Part shown: piece after piece, positions 25,684 through 34,286 of the stretch
Position numbering within the stretch: position 1 is the stretch's first letter
Layout of the letters: each line of letters opens with the position of its first letter
Position numbers and translations under genes: made by a program
Assembly (NCBI GenBank): GCA_934385475.1
Contig: CAKRPS010000002.1
Location: 38,134 to 102,133, forward strand
DNA length: 64,000 nucleotides
Direction: 5' to 3'
DNA from: an uncultured Lachnospiraceae bacterium
Lineage (GTDB): Bacteria; Bacillota; Clostridia; Lachnospirales; Lachnospiraceae
The notes under the pieces: model-generated
What the model was told of the DNA's origin: nothing
Databases searched by the model: none
Seen by the model: only the letters and a program-made list of their open reading frames with translations

Positions 25684-27315
25684 ATGGGAAACACGCAGGA
25701 TAGTGCAGAGAGTGGACAAAAGAACCGGATAAAAGAGGTTGGAAGGCAAATAGTGGGAGACAGAGGACAGATAGCAGTGAAACTGGTATTTGCTCTTTTG
25801 TATACCCTTTTTTTATTGTTGGGAGATCCGGATCACTGGCGTGCATTGTTTGAAAAGCCCATCTATGAGCTGGTTTTTCTGGTTGCCGGAATCTGGCTGG
25901 TGGCTTTTTTGGTTCTGAGCATTTTGTTTACCTTGCTTGATCTGGGAAAAGAGACTGATACACAACAGAAACGTGTTTTTTCGTGGAGAGTGTTTGCTGT
26001 ATTTCTGGCAGTATGTCTGCTGTGCTGGATGCCATATTATCTTCTGAATTTCCCGGGATGGGTCAGTAACGATTCCGTGTGGCAGCTGGAGCAGATTTGT
26101 GGGATGAAACCCTATTCAAACCATCATCCCTTTTTTCATACGATGCTGATCAGGATTTTTTTTGAGACAGGCAGAGGGATCTTTGGTACGATCAGCGCGG
26201 GTGTTGCAACCTTCGTATTTGCCCAGATGGTGTTTATGGCGGGTGTGTACGCTCTGATCTTGGCGGATCTGTACCGGAGAAACGTAAAGAAGGGTTTCAT
26301 CATACTGGGGCTTATCTTTTACGCCCTCCTTCCGGTGAACGGTATTTATGCGATCGGGATGGGAAAGGATACTGTTTTTGCCGGGGTACTGCTGTTATTT
26401 GTAAGAGAAGTCTGTCTGTTTGTGGAAGAAGACAGATGCGGGAAAGGGCTGGTCATTACGGGGCTGCTGGTCTGCCTGCTCAGAAGTAACGGCATCCTGA
26501 TCTTTGCGGGAACGGCTGTGGGAATGGTTATTTACAGCCTGTTGCGCAGAAAAAGCCGTAAAATGTTGATTTGTACGGGAATTGTGCTGGGCAGCTATCT
26601 AGTATACCAGAGTCTGCTCCTGGGAGCCCTTCATGTGACACAGCCTGATACGGTGGAAGGTCTTACGATGCCGATTCAGCATATGCTCAGCGCTTATATG
26701 AACGATGGGGAACTTACAACGGAACAGACAGAATTTCTGCAGGAAATTGTTCCGTTAGAGGGACTTGAGGAATATTATAATCCGTCTTTCTTTGATCTTG
26801 TGAAGAACCATATCAGAGAAGAGGGCAATCAGGAATATATTGCGGATCATAAAATGCAATTCTTCAGAATGTGGCTGGAAATAGGATTGAGAAATCCGGT
26901 GCAGTATCTGGAGGCAGAGGTCCGGCAGACTTATGGATATTGGGGGCTGCGGGTAGAGACACCGCTATATGAGCAGTACCGGATGGCAGAGAATCCGTTT
27001 GATCTGACGGTGCAGAGAAAAGTCTTTTCTTATGATTTTGGTCTATGGGCAGATACCTTCCTGCAGGACTTTCAGACATTCTTCAACCGGATCTGGAGTC
27101 TCGGGCTTACGACGTGGCTGATGCTTGGCTGTATGGCATATGCCATGTATGGCAGAAGAAACATACTGCCGTATCTTCCGTTTGTAATGCTGTTTGTGTC
27201 CTTACTTCTGGCAACTCCCGTATATGCGGAATTCCGGTATACCTATGGGATTTTTGTGGCGATTCCGCTTCTTCTGGCGGTCACGCTGAAGAAAACAGCA
27301 CGCAAGGAGGCATAG
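25684..27315 (+). CDS. DUF6020-type polytopic membrane protein (paralogue of 7423 product)
   Basis: 543 aa, with a short charged N-terminus and about 11 helices. It repeats the markers of the 7423 protein: FPGWVSNDSVWQLEQ followed by NHHPFFH, an MPIQHMLSAY loop, and YNPSFFDLVKNH. The outside loop spans roughly residues 325-430. These conserved acidic and histidine residues facing outward suggest a GT-C-like enzyme acting on a lipid-linked sugar, but the family is uncharacterised as far as I know. The ribosome site GGAG is about 11 bases upstream, rather long. It directly precedes the MBOAT gene (4-base gap). Confidence 0.7.
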   Translation: MGNTQDSAESGQKNRIKEVGRQIVGDRGQIAVKLVFALLYTLFLLLGDPDHWRALFEKPIYELVFLVAGIWLVAFLVLSILFTLLDLGKETDTQQKRVFSWRVFAVFLAVCLLCWMPYYLLNFPGWVSNDSVWQLEQICGMKPYSNHHPFFHTMLIRIFFETGRGIFGTISAGVATFVFAQMVFMAGVYALILADLYRRNVKKGFIILGLIFYALLPVNGIYAIGMGKDTVFAGVLLLFVREVCLFVEEDRCGKGLVITGLLVCLLRSNGILIFAGTAVGMVIYSLLRRKSRKMLICTGIVLGSYLVYQSLLLGALHVTQPDTVEGLTMPIQHMLSAYMNDGELTTEQTEFLQEIVPLEGLEEYYNPSFFDLVKNHIREEGNQEYIADHKMQFFRMWLEIGLRNPVQYLEAEVRQTYGYWGLRVETPLYEQYRMAENPFDLTVQRKVFSYDFGLWADTFLQDFQTFFNRIWSLGLTTWLMLGCMAYAMYGRRNILPYLPFVMLFVSLLLATPVYAEFRYTYGIFVAIPLLLAVTLKKTARKEA

Positions 27316-27319
27316 TACA

Positions 27320-28747
27320 ATGTCGATTACTTCATTTACATACCTGGGATTTCTGGCAATCGTATTCGTGATATATTACACCATAAAGCCGAAGTGGCAG
27401 AAACATTATCTCCTGCTTTGCAGTCTGGTGTTTTACTGTCTGGCGGGGGCACCGGCTACCCTCGTGCATCTGCTTTTGGCAACCCTCGTCACCTGGTATG
27501 CGGCCAGAACGATCCATGCGCAGCCGGATCAGAAAAAGGCAAAGCGGATTCTGGTACCGGCAGTGCTTATGAATTTTGCACTTCTGGTGCTGCCACGGTC
27601 AACTTCCCTCGGAAGCAGCTACTATACCTTGCAGCTCACAGGCTATCTGCTTGACTGCTACTGGAGAGTCGGGATGGTGCAGGAGAACTTCCTGGACTTT
27701 ACGCTGTTCGCCTCGTACTTTCCACAGCTGACATCCGGCCCGATCAGCCGTTATAAGCAGGTGCAGGAAAGTCTGTATGCGGAGCATACATTCTGTTATG
27801 AGAGGGTCACGCATGGACTGAAACGGATGGCATGGGGAATGTTCAAAAAGCTGGTTATTGCGGATCGGCTTGCCATTCTGGTAAATTCCGTGTATGAAAA
27901 TTATGCGGAGTATCATCTGATCCTGATATGGATGGGAATTTTCTGCTTTTCTCTGCAGTTGTACACGGATTTTTCAGGGTGTATGGATATTGTGCTGGGA
28001 ACATCGGAGTGTCTGGGAATTGTTCTTCCGGAGAATTTCAGAAATCCCTTTTTCTCGACAACAATACAGGAATTCTGGCAGAGATGGCATATTACCCTTG
28101 GTACATGGCTGAAAGACTACGTGATGGACCCAGTGTTGAAATCGGAGATCTGGATCAGGATGGGCAGCTTTACACGCAGAAAGTTTGGTAAGAAGTGGGG
28201 AAAGAGGATACCGACCTATCTGGGAATGTTGATCCTGTGGCTTGCCATGGGACTGTGGCATGGAAGCGGGCTGAAATATATTATCGGAGAAGGACTTTGG
28301 TTCTGGGTGGTTATCATTACCGGCAACATGTGCGGCAAGAGTCTGCAGAAGCTGAATCAAAGGCTTGGGGTGAAGAAGGACAGCCTGGTATGGATCACAT
28401 TCCAGAGACTGCGTACATTTGTGATTTTCAGTCTGGGATTGATCTGTTTTCGGGCAGAGAACCTGCGCGAAGTATTTGCGGTGCTGCAGGCCGGTGTAAC
28501 ACATATAAGCCAGAGAGGCTTCAGTCATATCAAGGGAGAGATGGGCTACTGCAACTTAGGAATGCTTTGTATCGCCTTTGTGGTATTTGTGGCAGTGGAG
28601 ATTCTGCAGAACAGGGGCGTGGATGTTTTCACGTGGATCACCGGCAAAAAGAGTGTGGTGAGCTGGGCAGCGTATCTGTTTATCTGTGTGATGATCCTGT
28701 TGTCGCTTGGAACGGCAGGACAGAGCTTTATTTATGCGGGATTCTGA
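27320..28747 (+). CDS. MBOAT O-acyltransferase (AlgI/DltB-like)
   Basis: 475 aa polytopic protein. Family landmarks include FLDFTLFASYFPQLTSGPI, FWQRWHITLGTWLKDYV and the catalytic His314 in MGLWHGSG. Relatives (AlgI, DltB, PatA) pass an acyl group across the membrane to an extracellular partner or directly to a glycan. AAGGAGG lies nine bases before the ATG. The next gene encodes an SGNH-like extracellular protein, the usual partner, and three genes later there is a dedicated acyl carrier protein. I infer that this pair decorates a glycan of the locus. The acyl group could be acetyl or the product of the FkbH-ACP cassette. Confidence 0.92.
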   Translation: MSITSFTYLGFLAIVFVIYYTIKPKWQKHYLLLCSLVFYCLAGAPATLVHLLLATLVTWYAARTIHAQPDQKKAKRILVPAVLMNFALLVLPRSTSLGSSYYTLQLTGYLLDCYWRVGMVQENFLDFTLFASYFPQLTSGPISRYKQVQESLYAEHTFCYERVTHGLKRMAWGMFKKLVIADRLAILVNSVYENYAEYHLILIWMGIFCFSLQLYTDFSGCMDIVLGTSECLGIVLPENFRNPFFSTTIQEFWQRWHITLGTWLKDYVMDPVLKSEIWIRMGSFTRRKFGKKWGKRIPTYLGMLILWLAMGLWHGSGLKYIIGEGLWFWVVIITGNMCGKSLQKLNQRLGVKKDSLVWITFQRLRTFVIFSLGLICFRAENLREVFAVLQAGVTHISQRGFSHIKGEMGYCNLGMLCIAFVVFVAVEILQNRGVDVFTWITGKKSVVSWAAYLFICVMILLSLGTAGQSFIYAGF

Positions 28748-28797
28748 TGACTTAAAGCCTTGGCGCGGGCGACAAATGCGCAACAGGGAGAATAGAA

Positions 28798-29796
28798 ATG
28801 AAAAGAAAGCTGGCTTGGAAGCTTCTCCTTTTGGGAGTGCTGTGCGGACTGCTTGCCGGAGGTTTCTCAATTCTGGTAGATCCGTACAATGTATTTCATT
28901 GGAGCTGTGCAAGAGACAATGGTGTGGAGCCAAACAAAAACTATGTGAAGACGCAGTTTGTGCTTCACAATACGGATAAATATGACACTTTTATTTTTGG
29001 AAATTCCAGGGTTGGATCGATTGATGCCGCCAAAATAGGAGATACCTGTTATAATATGTATTATGCAGATGGTCTCCCGGCAGAACACTACGAGAATCTG
29101 AAGGGATTTCTGGAGGCCGGAGTACCGGTCAGGAAGGTGTATCTGGGTGTGGATGATGTGGCGTGCTTTACGGACCCGGCAGTTCATGATGGACAGCTGA
29201 TCCGTCAGCCCTACAGGACAGGGGAACCCCAAATACAGTTTTTGATGCGTTACCTGAATCCATCCGTCACCCTGCAATCGCTGGAAACGATCTGTGCACC
29301 CCATGAGGCGGAGCCGGATTTTCAACAGAGATTGTATTCGACCGGCAACTATTACCTGCGGGGAGACTTGACGGACGAGGAGCTTGCCCGGGAGGTATGG
29401 CCCTACTATGACTGGCACGGAGAGAGTGCACTGGAAGATATCCGCAGATTCCGCGAGCTGTGTGATGAGAATGGGATCAGCCTGGTCGTATTTGTAAATC
29501 CGGAGTATGAGATGCGCTTTGGACAGGCGGTAGAGAACGGCTATCTGGAATTTTTGCGCGGGCTTGCACAGATCACGGACTACTATAGCTTCTGTGGCTA
29601 CAATGATGTCACAATGGACAAGAGTTATTTTCATGATATCAGTCACTACAGACAGTCGGTGGGGGATTTGATGATCCGCGTGATGAATGGGGAAGAGATG
29701 GACGAGGAACTGGAGAAACTGCTTGCGCAGGGATTTGGAACCTATGTGACCACTCAGAATGTACAAGAGGTAACAGACAGGCTGATGAAGCCTTAA
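28798..29796 (+). CDS. SGNH/AlgX-DltD-like exported protein, MBOAT partner
   Basis: 332 aa. One N-terminal helix (about 8-27) acts as anchor or signal, with the remainder outside. FIFGNSRVGSI resembles the SGNH block I (serine in GNSR), and DISHYRQSVGDLM near the C-terminus supplies the Asp-x-x-His pair. This is the plan of AlgJ/AlgX, PatB and DltD proteins that complete the acyl transfer begun by an MBOAT protein. The 50-base gap before it contains GCGC-N11-GCGC and one TGCGCA box ahead of GGGAG. Overall similarity is by motif only, so the catalytic role is moderately supported. Confidence 0.65.
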   Translation: MKRKLAWKLLLLGVLCGLLAGGFSILVDPYNVFHWSCARDNGVEPNKNYVKTQFVLHNTDKYDTFIFGNSRVGSIDAAKIGDTCYNMYYADGLPAEHYENLKGFLEAGVPVRKVYLGVDDVACFTDPAVHDGQLIRQPYRTGEPQIQFLMRYLNPSVTLQSLETICAPHEAEPDFQQRLYSTGNYYLRGDLTDEELAREVWPYYDWHGESALEDIRRFRELCDENGISLVVFVNPEYEMRFGQAVENGYLEFLRGLAQITDYYSFCGYNDVTMDKSYFHDISHYRQSVGDLMIRVMNGEEMDEELEKLLAQGFGTYVTTQNVQEVTDRLMKP

Positions 29797-29815
29797 GGAA
29801 CGGAGAATATGGGAA

Positions 29816-31603
29816 ATGAGGGAACTGGAATACCCATTTGATGGGGATGCATTATATCAGAATAAGAAAAAAATACGCAGACAGCTTCTTGCCACGTTGG
29901 ATGAAAAAACCTGTCTGCATAAAAAGATTGCCATACTGGGTGGCTCGACGACCAGGGATATCCGTCTGATGCTGGAGCTGTTTCTGCTCCATTACGGTAT
30001 TATTCCGGAATTTTATGAGTCGGAGTTTAATCAGTATTATCAGGATGCCATGTTTCCGAATCCCGAGCTGGAACAGTTTGTACCGGATGTCATTCTGATC
30101 CATACGACATATCGGAATATTGAGACTTTTCCGAAGCTGGCAGACACAGCGGGGGATGTCGAGGAGCAGCTTTTGAGGGAATACCGCAAATTTGAGAGAA
30201 TGTGGAAACGACTTGCGGATGTTTACCACTGCGTGATCGTGCAGAACAATTTTGAATATCCCTATTACCGCATGATGGGAAACAGAGAAGCGAGCGATAT
30301 CCATGGCAGGGTGAACTATGTGACAAGGCTGAACCTTCTGTTTTATGAATATGCGCAGAACCATGATAATTTTTATATTCATGATATCAATTATCTGTCC
30401 GGAAGATACGGGCTGGAGAAATGGTCAGATCCCTTTTACTGGCACAGCTACAAATATGCACTCTGCGTTCCGGCGATCCCGGAGTTCGCAAGCAGTGTGG
30501 CGAAGATCATCAAGTCGATCTACGGAAAGAACAAGAAAGCCCTTGTGCTCGATCTGGACAATACCCTGTGGGGAGGCGTAGTCGGTGACGATGGGCCGGA
30601 GAATCTGGTACTTGGACATGAAACCTCCGCAGGACAGGTTTACTGTGCTTTTCAGGAATATTTGAAAGAATACAAGGAATACGGTATTTTGCTGACCGTA
30701 GATTCCAAAAACGATCATGACAATGCGATAGCCGGCCTGAATCACCCGGAGGGCGTTCTGAGACCGGACGATTTTGTAAAGATCAAGGCAAACTGGGAAC
30801 CGAAGGATCAGAATCTGCGTGCAATCGCTTCGGAGTTGAACCTGATGCCGGACAGCATGGTATTTGTAGATGATAATCCGGCAGAGCGGGAGATCGTCAG
30901 ACAGCAGGTTCCGGGGGCAGCTGTGCCGGAGATGCCGGAAGAGACGGCATACTATGCCCGGACGATTGACCAGTCAGGTTTTTTTGAGGTTACGAATCTT
31001 TCGGAGGATGACAAAAAGCGCACCGAGATGTACATGGAAAATGCCAGGAGGCAGCAGGAAGAGGCAGCCTTTGAAAATTATGAAGACTACCTGAAGGCGT
31101 TGCAGATGAAAGCGGAGATCAGGCCGTTTGCCAAGGTTTATATGGCGAGGATCGCCCAGCTGACGAACAAGAGCAACCAGTTTAATCTCACAACCAGACG
31201 CTATACGCAGGCAGAGATAGAGGAAACGGCACAGAATCCGGAATACATTACCCTTTATGGGAAGCTGGAGGACAAATTTGGAGACAATGGAGTGATCTCC
31301 GTGGTGATCGGTCACCAGCAGCAGGAAACGCTTCATGTGGATCTGTGGATCATGAGCTGCCGTGTCCTGAAACGGGATATGGAGTATGCCATGATGGATG
31401 CGCTGGTAAAGGAAGCGAGAAGCAGAGGTGTGACGCAGATACGGGGATATTATTATCCGACAGCCAAAAATGCGATGGTAAAGGAGTTTTATTCTTTACA
31501 GGGATTTGATAAGATAGAGGAAGATGAGCAGGGCAACACGGTTTGGAGTATGCAGATAACAGAGGACTATCTTCCTAAAAACCGTGTGATCGAGGTTATT
31601 TAA
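29816..31603 (+). CDS. FkbH-like HAD-IIIC protein (acyl-ACP loading)
   Basis: 595 aa, three parts. An N-terminal SGNH-like region (about 40-235) with ILGGSTTRDIR, an HAD phosphatase domain (240-400) with Asp246 and Asp248 in LVLDLDNTLWGG, and a C-terminal acyltransferase-like domain containing LTNKSNQFNLTTRRY. In characterised FkbH enzymes the HAD domain dephosphorylates a 1,3-bisphosphoglycerate-derived intermediate and loads D-glycerate onto a carrier protein. An acyl carrier protein gene follows directly, making glyceryl-ACP or a related acyl-ACP the expected product. RBS is GGAG about ten bases upstream. Family is certain; the acyl substrate is inferred. Confidence 0.9.
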   Translation: MRELEYPFDGDALYQNKKKIRRQLLATLDEKTCLHKKIAILGGSTTRDIRLMLELFLLHYGIIPEFYESEFNQYYQDAMFPNPELEQFVPDVILIHTTYRNIETFPKLADTAGDVEEQLLREYRKFERMWKRLADVYHCVIVQNNFEYPYYRMMGNREASDIHGRVNYVTRLNLLFYEYAQNHDNFYIHDINYLSGRYGLEKWSDPFYWHSYKYALCVPAIPEFASSVAKIIKSIYGKNKKALVLDLDNTLWGGVVGDDGPENLVLGHETSAGQVYCAFQEYLKEYKEYGILLTVDSKNDHDNAIAGLNHPEGVLRPDDFVKIKANWEPKDQNLRAIASELNLMPDSMVFVDDNPAEREIVRQQVPGAAVPEMPEETAYYARTIDQSGFFEVTNLSEDDKKRTEMYMENARRQQEEAAFENYEDYLKALQMKAEIRPFAKVYMARIAQLTNKSNQFNLTTRRYTQAEIEETAQNPEYITLYGKLEDKFGDNGVISVVIGHQQQETLHVDLWIMSCRVLKRDMEYAMMDALVKEARSRGVTQIRGYYYPTAKNAMVKEFYSLQGFDKIEEDEQGNTVWSMQITEDYLPKNRVIEVI

Positions 31604-31624
31604 TACAGGAAAAGAGGTAAGGAT

Positions 31625-31867
31625 ATGACAAGAGAAGAAGTATACGAAAAGCTGAATGAGGTTTTTCAGAATGTATTTGATGATGATTCCATCGAAGTAA
31701 ACGATGCGACAACAGCGAATGATATTGAGGACTGGGACAGCTTTGAACATATCAATCTGGTGATCGCCGTGGAGAAATGCTTTGGTATCAAGTTCACGGT
31801 GGGAGAAGCAAACGAAATGAAAAATGTGGGCGAGATGGTAGATATCATTCTGACCCGGTGTGCGTAG
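31625..31867 (+). CDS. acyl carrier protein dedicated to the FkbH cassette
   Basis: 80 aa, normal size for a stand-alone ACP. Ser39 in DWDSFEHINL is the phosphopantetheine attachment site, followed by the usual helix (VIAVEKCFGIKF). It starts 21 bases after FkbH with an AAAGAGGTAAGG ribosome site, the pairing seen in glyceryl-ACP pathways. A downstream MaoC-like hydratase and an SDR reductase could act on its thioester. A housekeeping fatty-acid ACP is unlikely here because no fatty-acid synthesis genes surround it. Needs a phosphopantetheinyl transferase encoded elsewhere. Confidence 0.88.
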   Translation: MTREEVYEKLNEVFQNVFDDDSIEVNDATTANDIEDWDSFEHINLVIAVEKCFGIKFTVGEANEMKNVGEMVDIILTRCA

Positions 31868-31887
31868 GATTAAGGGGTAGCGCAGAT

Positions 31888-32337
31888 ATGCAGGAAATCA
31901 GAGAATACCGGTATGAAGAGATACAGATCGGGCAGGAGGAGTCTTTCTGCGTCACGGTCACGGAGGAGATGCTGGAGTCCTTTTATGAGATTACGAAGGA
32001 CAGCAATCCTCTTCATCGTGATGCGGCGTATGCAGCCACAAGAGGCTATGTAGACAGGGTGGTGTACGGAATGTTGACAGCCTCCTTTTTTTCTACCTTT
32101 GCAGGAGTGTATCTTCCGGGAAAATACAGCCTCATCCACAGCGTGGAGACAAAATTTCTCAGACCGGTATATGTGGGAGATGAACTGACGATAACCGGTA
32201 CGGTGAAGGAAAAGGAAGATGCGTACCATATGCTGATCGTGCAGCTTCTCATCAGGAACCGGCAGGGAGATAAGGTCGTCAGGGGAAAAATGCAGATCAA
32301 GGTGCTGGATCAGGACGAGGGTTCTGATCAGGGCTGA
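31888..32337 (+). CDS. MaoC-like hot-dog hydratase/dehydratase
   Basis: 149 aa, single hot-dog domain. DSNPLHRD with Asp38, Asn40 and His43 is the R-hydratase active-site motif, and VVYGML with SFFSTFAG follows as in MaoC/PhaJ. Such enzymes interconvert 2-enoyl and (R)-3-hydroxyacyl thioesters. Placed between an ACP and an SDR it probably works on the ACP-bound acyl chain. ATG 31888 is chosen as the first start after the ACP stop, with AAGGGG ten bases before it. Longer upstream frames would overlap the ACP gene heavily. Confidence 0.85.
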   Translation: MQEIREYRYEEIQIGQEESFCVTVTEEMLESFYEITKDSNPLHRDAAYAATRGYVDRVVYGMLTASFFSTFAGVYLPGKYSLIHSVETKFLRPVYVGDELTITGTVKEKEDAYHMLIVQLLIRNRQGDKVVRGKMQIKVLDQDEGSDQG

Positions 32338-32362
32338 GTAATATGCAGTGCGGAGGAAAACG

Positions 32363-33097
32363 ATGGACAAAGTCATAATGATCACGGGAGCATCTTCTGA
32401 TCTGGGGATGGCTTATATAAGAGAAAACTATACACAGTATGACAAGATTCTCGCACACTATCATCATGAGAGCGAAGCCTTTGAGGAAGTGTGCAAAATG
32501 TGCGGAGACAAAATTTGCAGAATGCAGGCGGACCTTTCGCAGCCGGAAGAAGTGACAAAGCTGATACAGCAGTGGAAGCAGACACAGCTTGTGCCAACCC
32601 ATATCCTGCATCTGGCATCCTGCGCACCGAAGAGTGTGAGATTTCATAAAGCAGACATCACAGAATATGAAAATATGATGCAGGTAGGATTATACAGCAT
32701 CGTAGAGGTGCTGAAAGCGTGTCTTCCCGGCATGCAGAAACAGAAGTATGGGAGAATCGTGTTTCTGTTGTCGGCTTATGTAAAGATTGATGATCCGAAG
32801 TATGCGGCACCCTATGTGACGGCAAAGTATGCACTCCTTGGCCTGATGAAGGATCTGGCGGCGGAGTATGCGGCGAAGGGAATTACCGTCAATGGAATTT
32901 CCCCGCAGATGATCGAGACAAAATTCCTGAAGGATGTGCCGGAGCTGATCGTGGAACAGCAAAGGACAGCAGGACCGTTGCAGCGTCTGCTTCAAAAAGA
33001 GGACATCCTTCCGACGATCCGGCTTCTGCTGTCGGATGAGGCAGAGGCGATAACCGGAGAAAATATTGCAATAACCGGAGGAAACTATATTTTATGA
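32363..33097 (+). CDS. FabG-like SDR oxidoreductase
   Basis: 244 aa classical SDR. ITGASSDLGMAY is a slightly altered cofactor loop (usually GxxxGIG), HLASCAPKS replaces the NNAG motif, and Tyr151-x3-Lys155 in YVTAKYAL is the catalytic pair, with VNGISPQMIETKF after it. This is the FabG-type 3-ketoacyl reductase plan, and the position after ACP and MaoC genes suggests reduction of an ACP-bound acyl group; a nucleotide-sugar ketoreductase is the alternative. ATG 32363 is preceded by GGAGG at seven bases, so the in-frame GTG at 32348 is rejected. Overlaps the next gene by four bases. Confidence 0.85.
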   Translation: MDKVIMITGASSDLGMAYIRENYTQYDKILAHYHHESEAFEEVCKMCGDKICRMQADLSQPEEVTKLIQQWKQTQLVPTHILHLASCAPKSVRFHKADITEYENMMQVGLYSIVEVLKACLPGMQKQKYGRIVFLLSAYVKIDDPKYAAPYVTAKYALLGLMKDLAAEYAAKGITVNGISPQMIETKFLKDVPELIVEQQRTAGPLQRLLQKEDILPTIRLLLSDEAEAITGENIAITGGNYIL

Positions 33098-34215
33098 TGC
33101 GTAAAATTGCTTTTCATTTAAACTGTCTGGAGCAGGGCGGGGCGGAACGTGTGGTGACCAATCTGGCAAACCAGTTTGCGGAACATGGCTATGAGGTTAT
33201 CATTGCGACAGAATGGTACGGCGAGAATGAGTTTCAGATCAGCGAGCGCGTGAGACGTGTCCACGTGGGACTGCGCAAGGAGGATGAAAAGAAGAACCGC
33301 CTGCTGCAGTTTTATCTTCGTGTGCGGTATTTAAGGGGGTTTCTCAGAAAAGAAAAGCCGGATATTTTAATTCCGTTTGCCAGAAAAGCACTTTACCGGG
33401 GACTGACCGCGGCATACCGCATCAAAATGCCGGTGCTGATCTCGGTGCGCACGGACCCGGCTGGACATTATGAAGAGCGTTCTGATAAGATTCAGATTCC
33501 GTTGCTTTTCCCAAGAGCAGACGGCTGTGTTTTTCAGACGAAGGGGCAGCGGGAATTTTTTGCACCGAGATTGCAGGAGAATTCCAGAATTATTCTGAAC
33601 CCGATCAATCCTAAATATATCGGCGTGCCTGAGCCTGCACAGAGAAACAAGACAGTGGTACAGTCCGGCAGACTGGTGGATTTCAAAAACCAGCCTATGC
33701 TGATCCGTGCCTTTGTCGAGGTTCACAAAAAGCACCCGGATTATGATCTGAAAATATATGGGGGAGATTCCTTCGATGGAACGAAGGAAATTCTGGAGAA
33801 GATAATAGAAGAAAACAATGCTTCCGGGTATGTCCACCTGATGGGAGCGAGTGATAGTCTGGAAAAGGATCTGGTGGATGCGGCCTTGTTTGCGTTTACC
33901 TCAGACTGGGAGGGACTTCCGAACGCGCTTCTGGAGGCGATGGCACTTGGGCTTCCCATTGTGGCAACGGATTGTCCGTGTGGCGGACCGGCGACCGTCA
34001 TGGAGAATGAGGTTAATGGCCTGCTGATTCCGATCAAGGATCAGAAGGCGCTGGAGAACGGTATTTGCCGCCTGATCGAGGACCGTGATCTGGCAGAACG
34101 TCTCGGAAGAGAGGCAAGGAAGATCGAACGGCGGGCGAATGGAACTGCCGTGTATGAGCAGTGGAGAGATTATATAGAGGAGCTGTGCGGGAAATACGAA
34201 AAAGGAGGTTGCTGA
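33094..34215 (+). CDS. GT4 glycosyltransferase
   Basis: 373 aa. CLEQGGAERVVTNLANQF opens the acceptor domain; SGRLVDFKNQPMLIRAF begins the donor domain and DWEGLPNALLEAMALGLPI with the E-x7-E pair forms the nucleotide-sugar site, followed by DCPCGGPATVM. It is very similar in plan to the GT4 half of the fusion protein at 37022. ATGATG start overlaps the SDR stop. This is the last gene before the strong internal promoter at 34216. Donor unknown. Confidence 0.87.
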   Translation: MMRKIAFHLNCLEQGGAERVVTNLANQFAEHGYEVIIATEWYGENEFQISERVRRVHVGLRKEDEKKNRLLQFYLRVRYLRGFLRKEKPDILIPFARKALYRGLTAAYRIKMPVLISVRTDPAGHYEERSDKIQIPLLFPRADGCVFQTKGQREFFAPRLQENSRIILNPINPKYIGVPEPAQRNKTVVQSGRLVDFKNQPMLIRAFVEVHKKHPDYDLKIYGGDSFDGTKEILEKIIEENNASGYVHLMGASDSLEKDLVDAALFAFTSDWEGLPNALLEAMALGLPIVATDCPCGGPATVMENEVNGLLIPIKDQKALENGICRLIEDRDLAERLGREARKIERRANGTAVYEQWRDYIEELCGKYEKGGC

Positions 34216-34244
34216 TTGCCACGTAACCGGATAAAAGGTATAAT
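34216..34244 (+). promoter_or_regulatory. near-consensus sigma-A promoter
   Basis: TTGCCA (34216-34221), 17-base spacer, TATAAT (34239-34244). It begins on the base after the preceding stop codon, in one of the longer gaps of the locus, 42 bases ahead of the ATG at 34287. It is the closest match to consensus that I found and should drive 34287 and the genes behind it independently of the upstream transcript. Confidence 0.7.
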
Positions 34245-34286
34245 GATAACGATTGGCAGTCAGAATACAGGACAGGAGAGAAAAAC

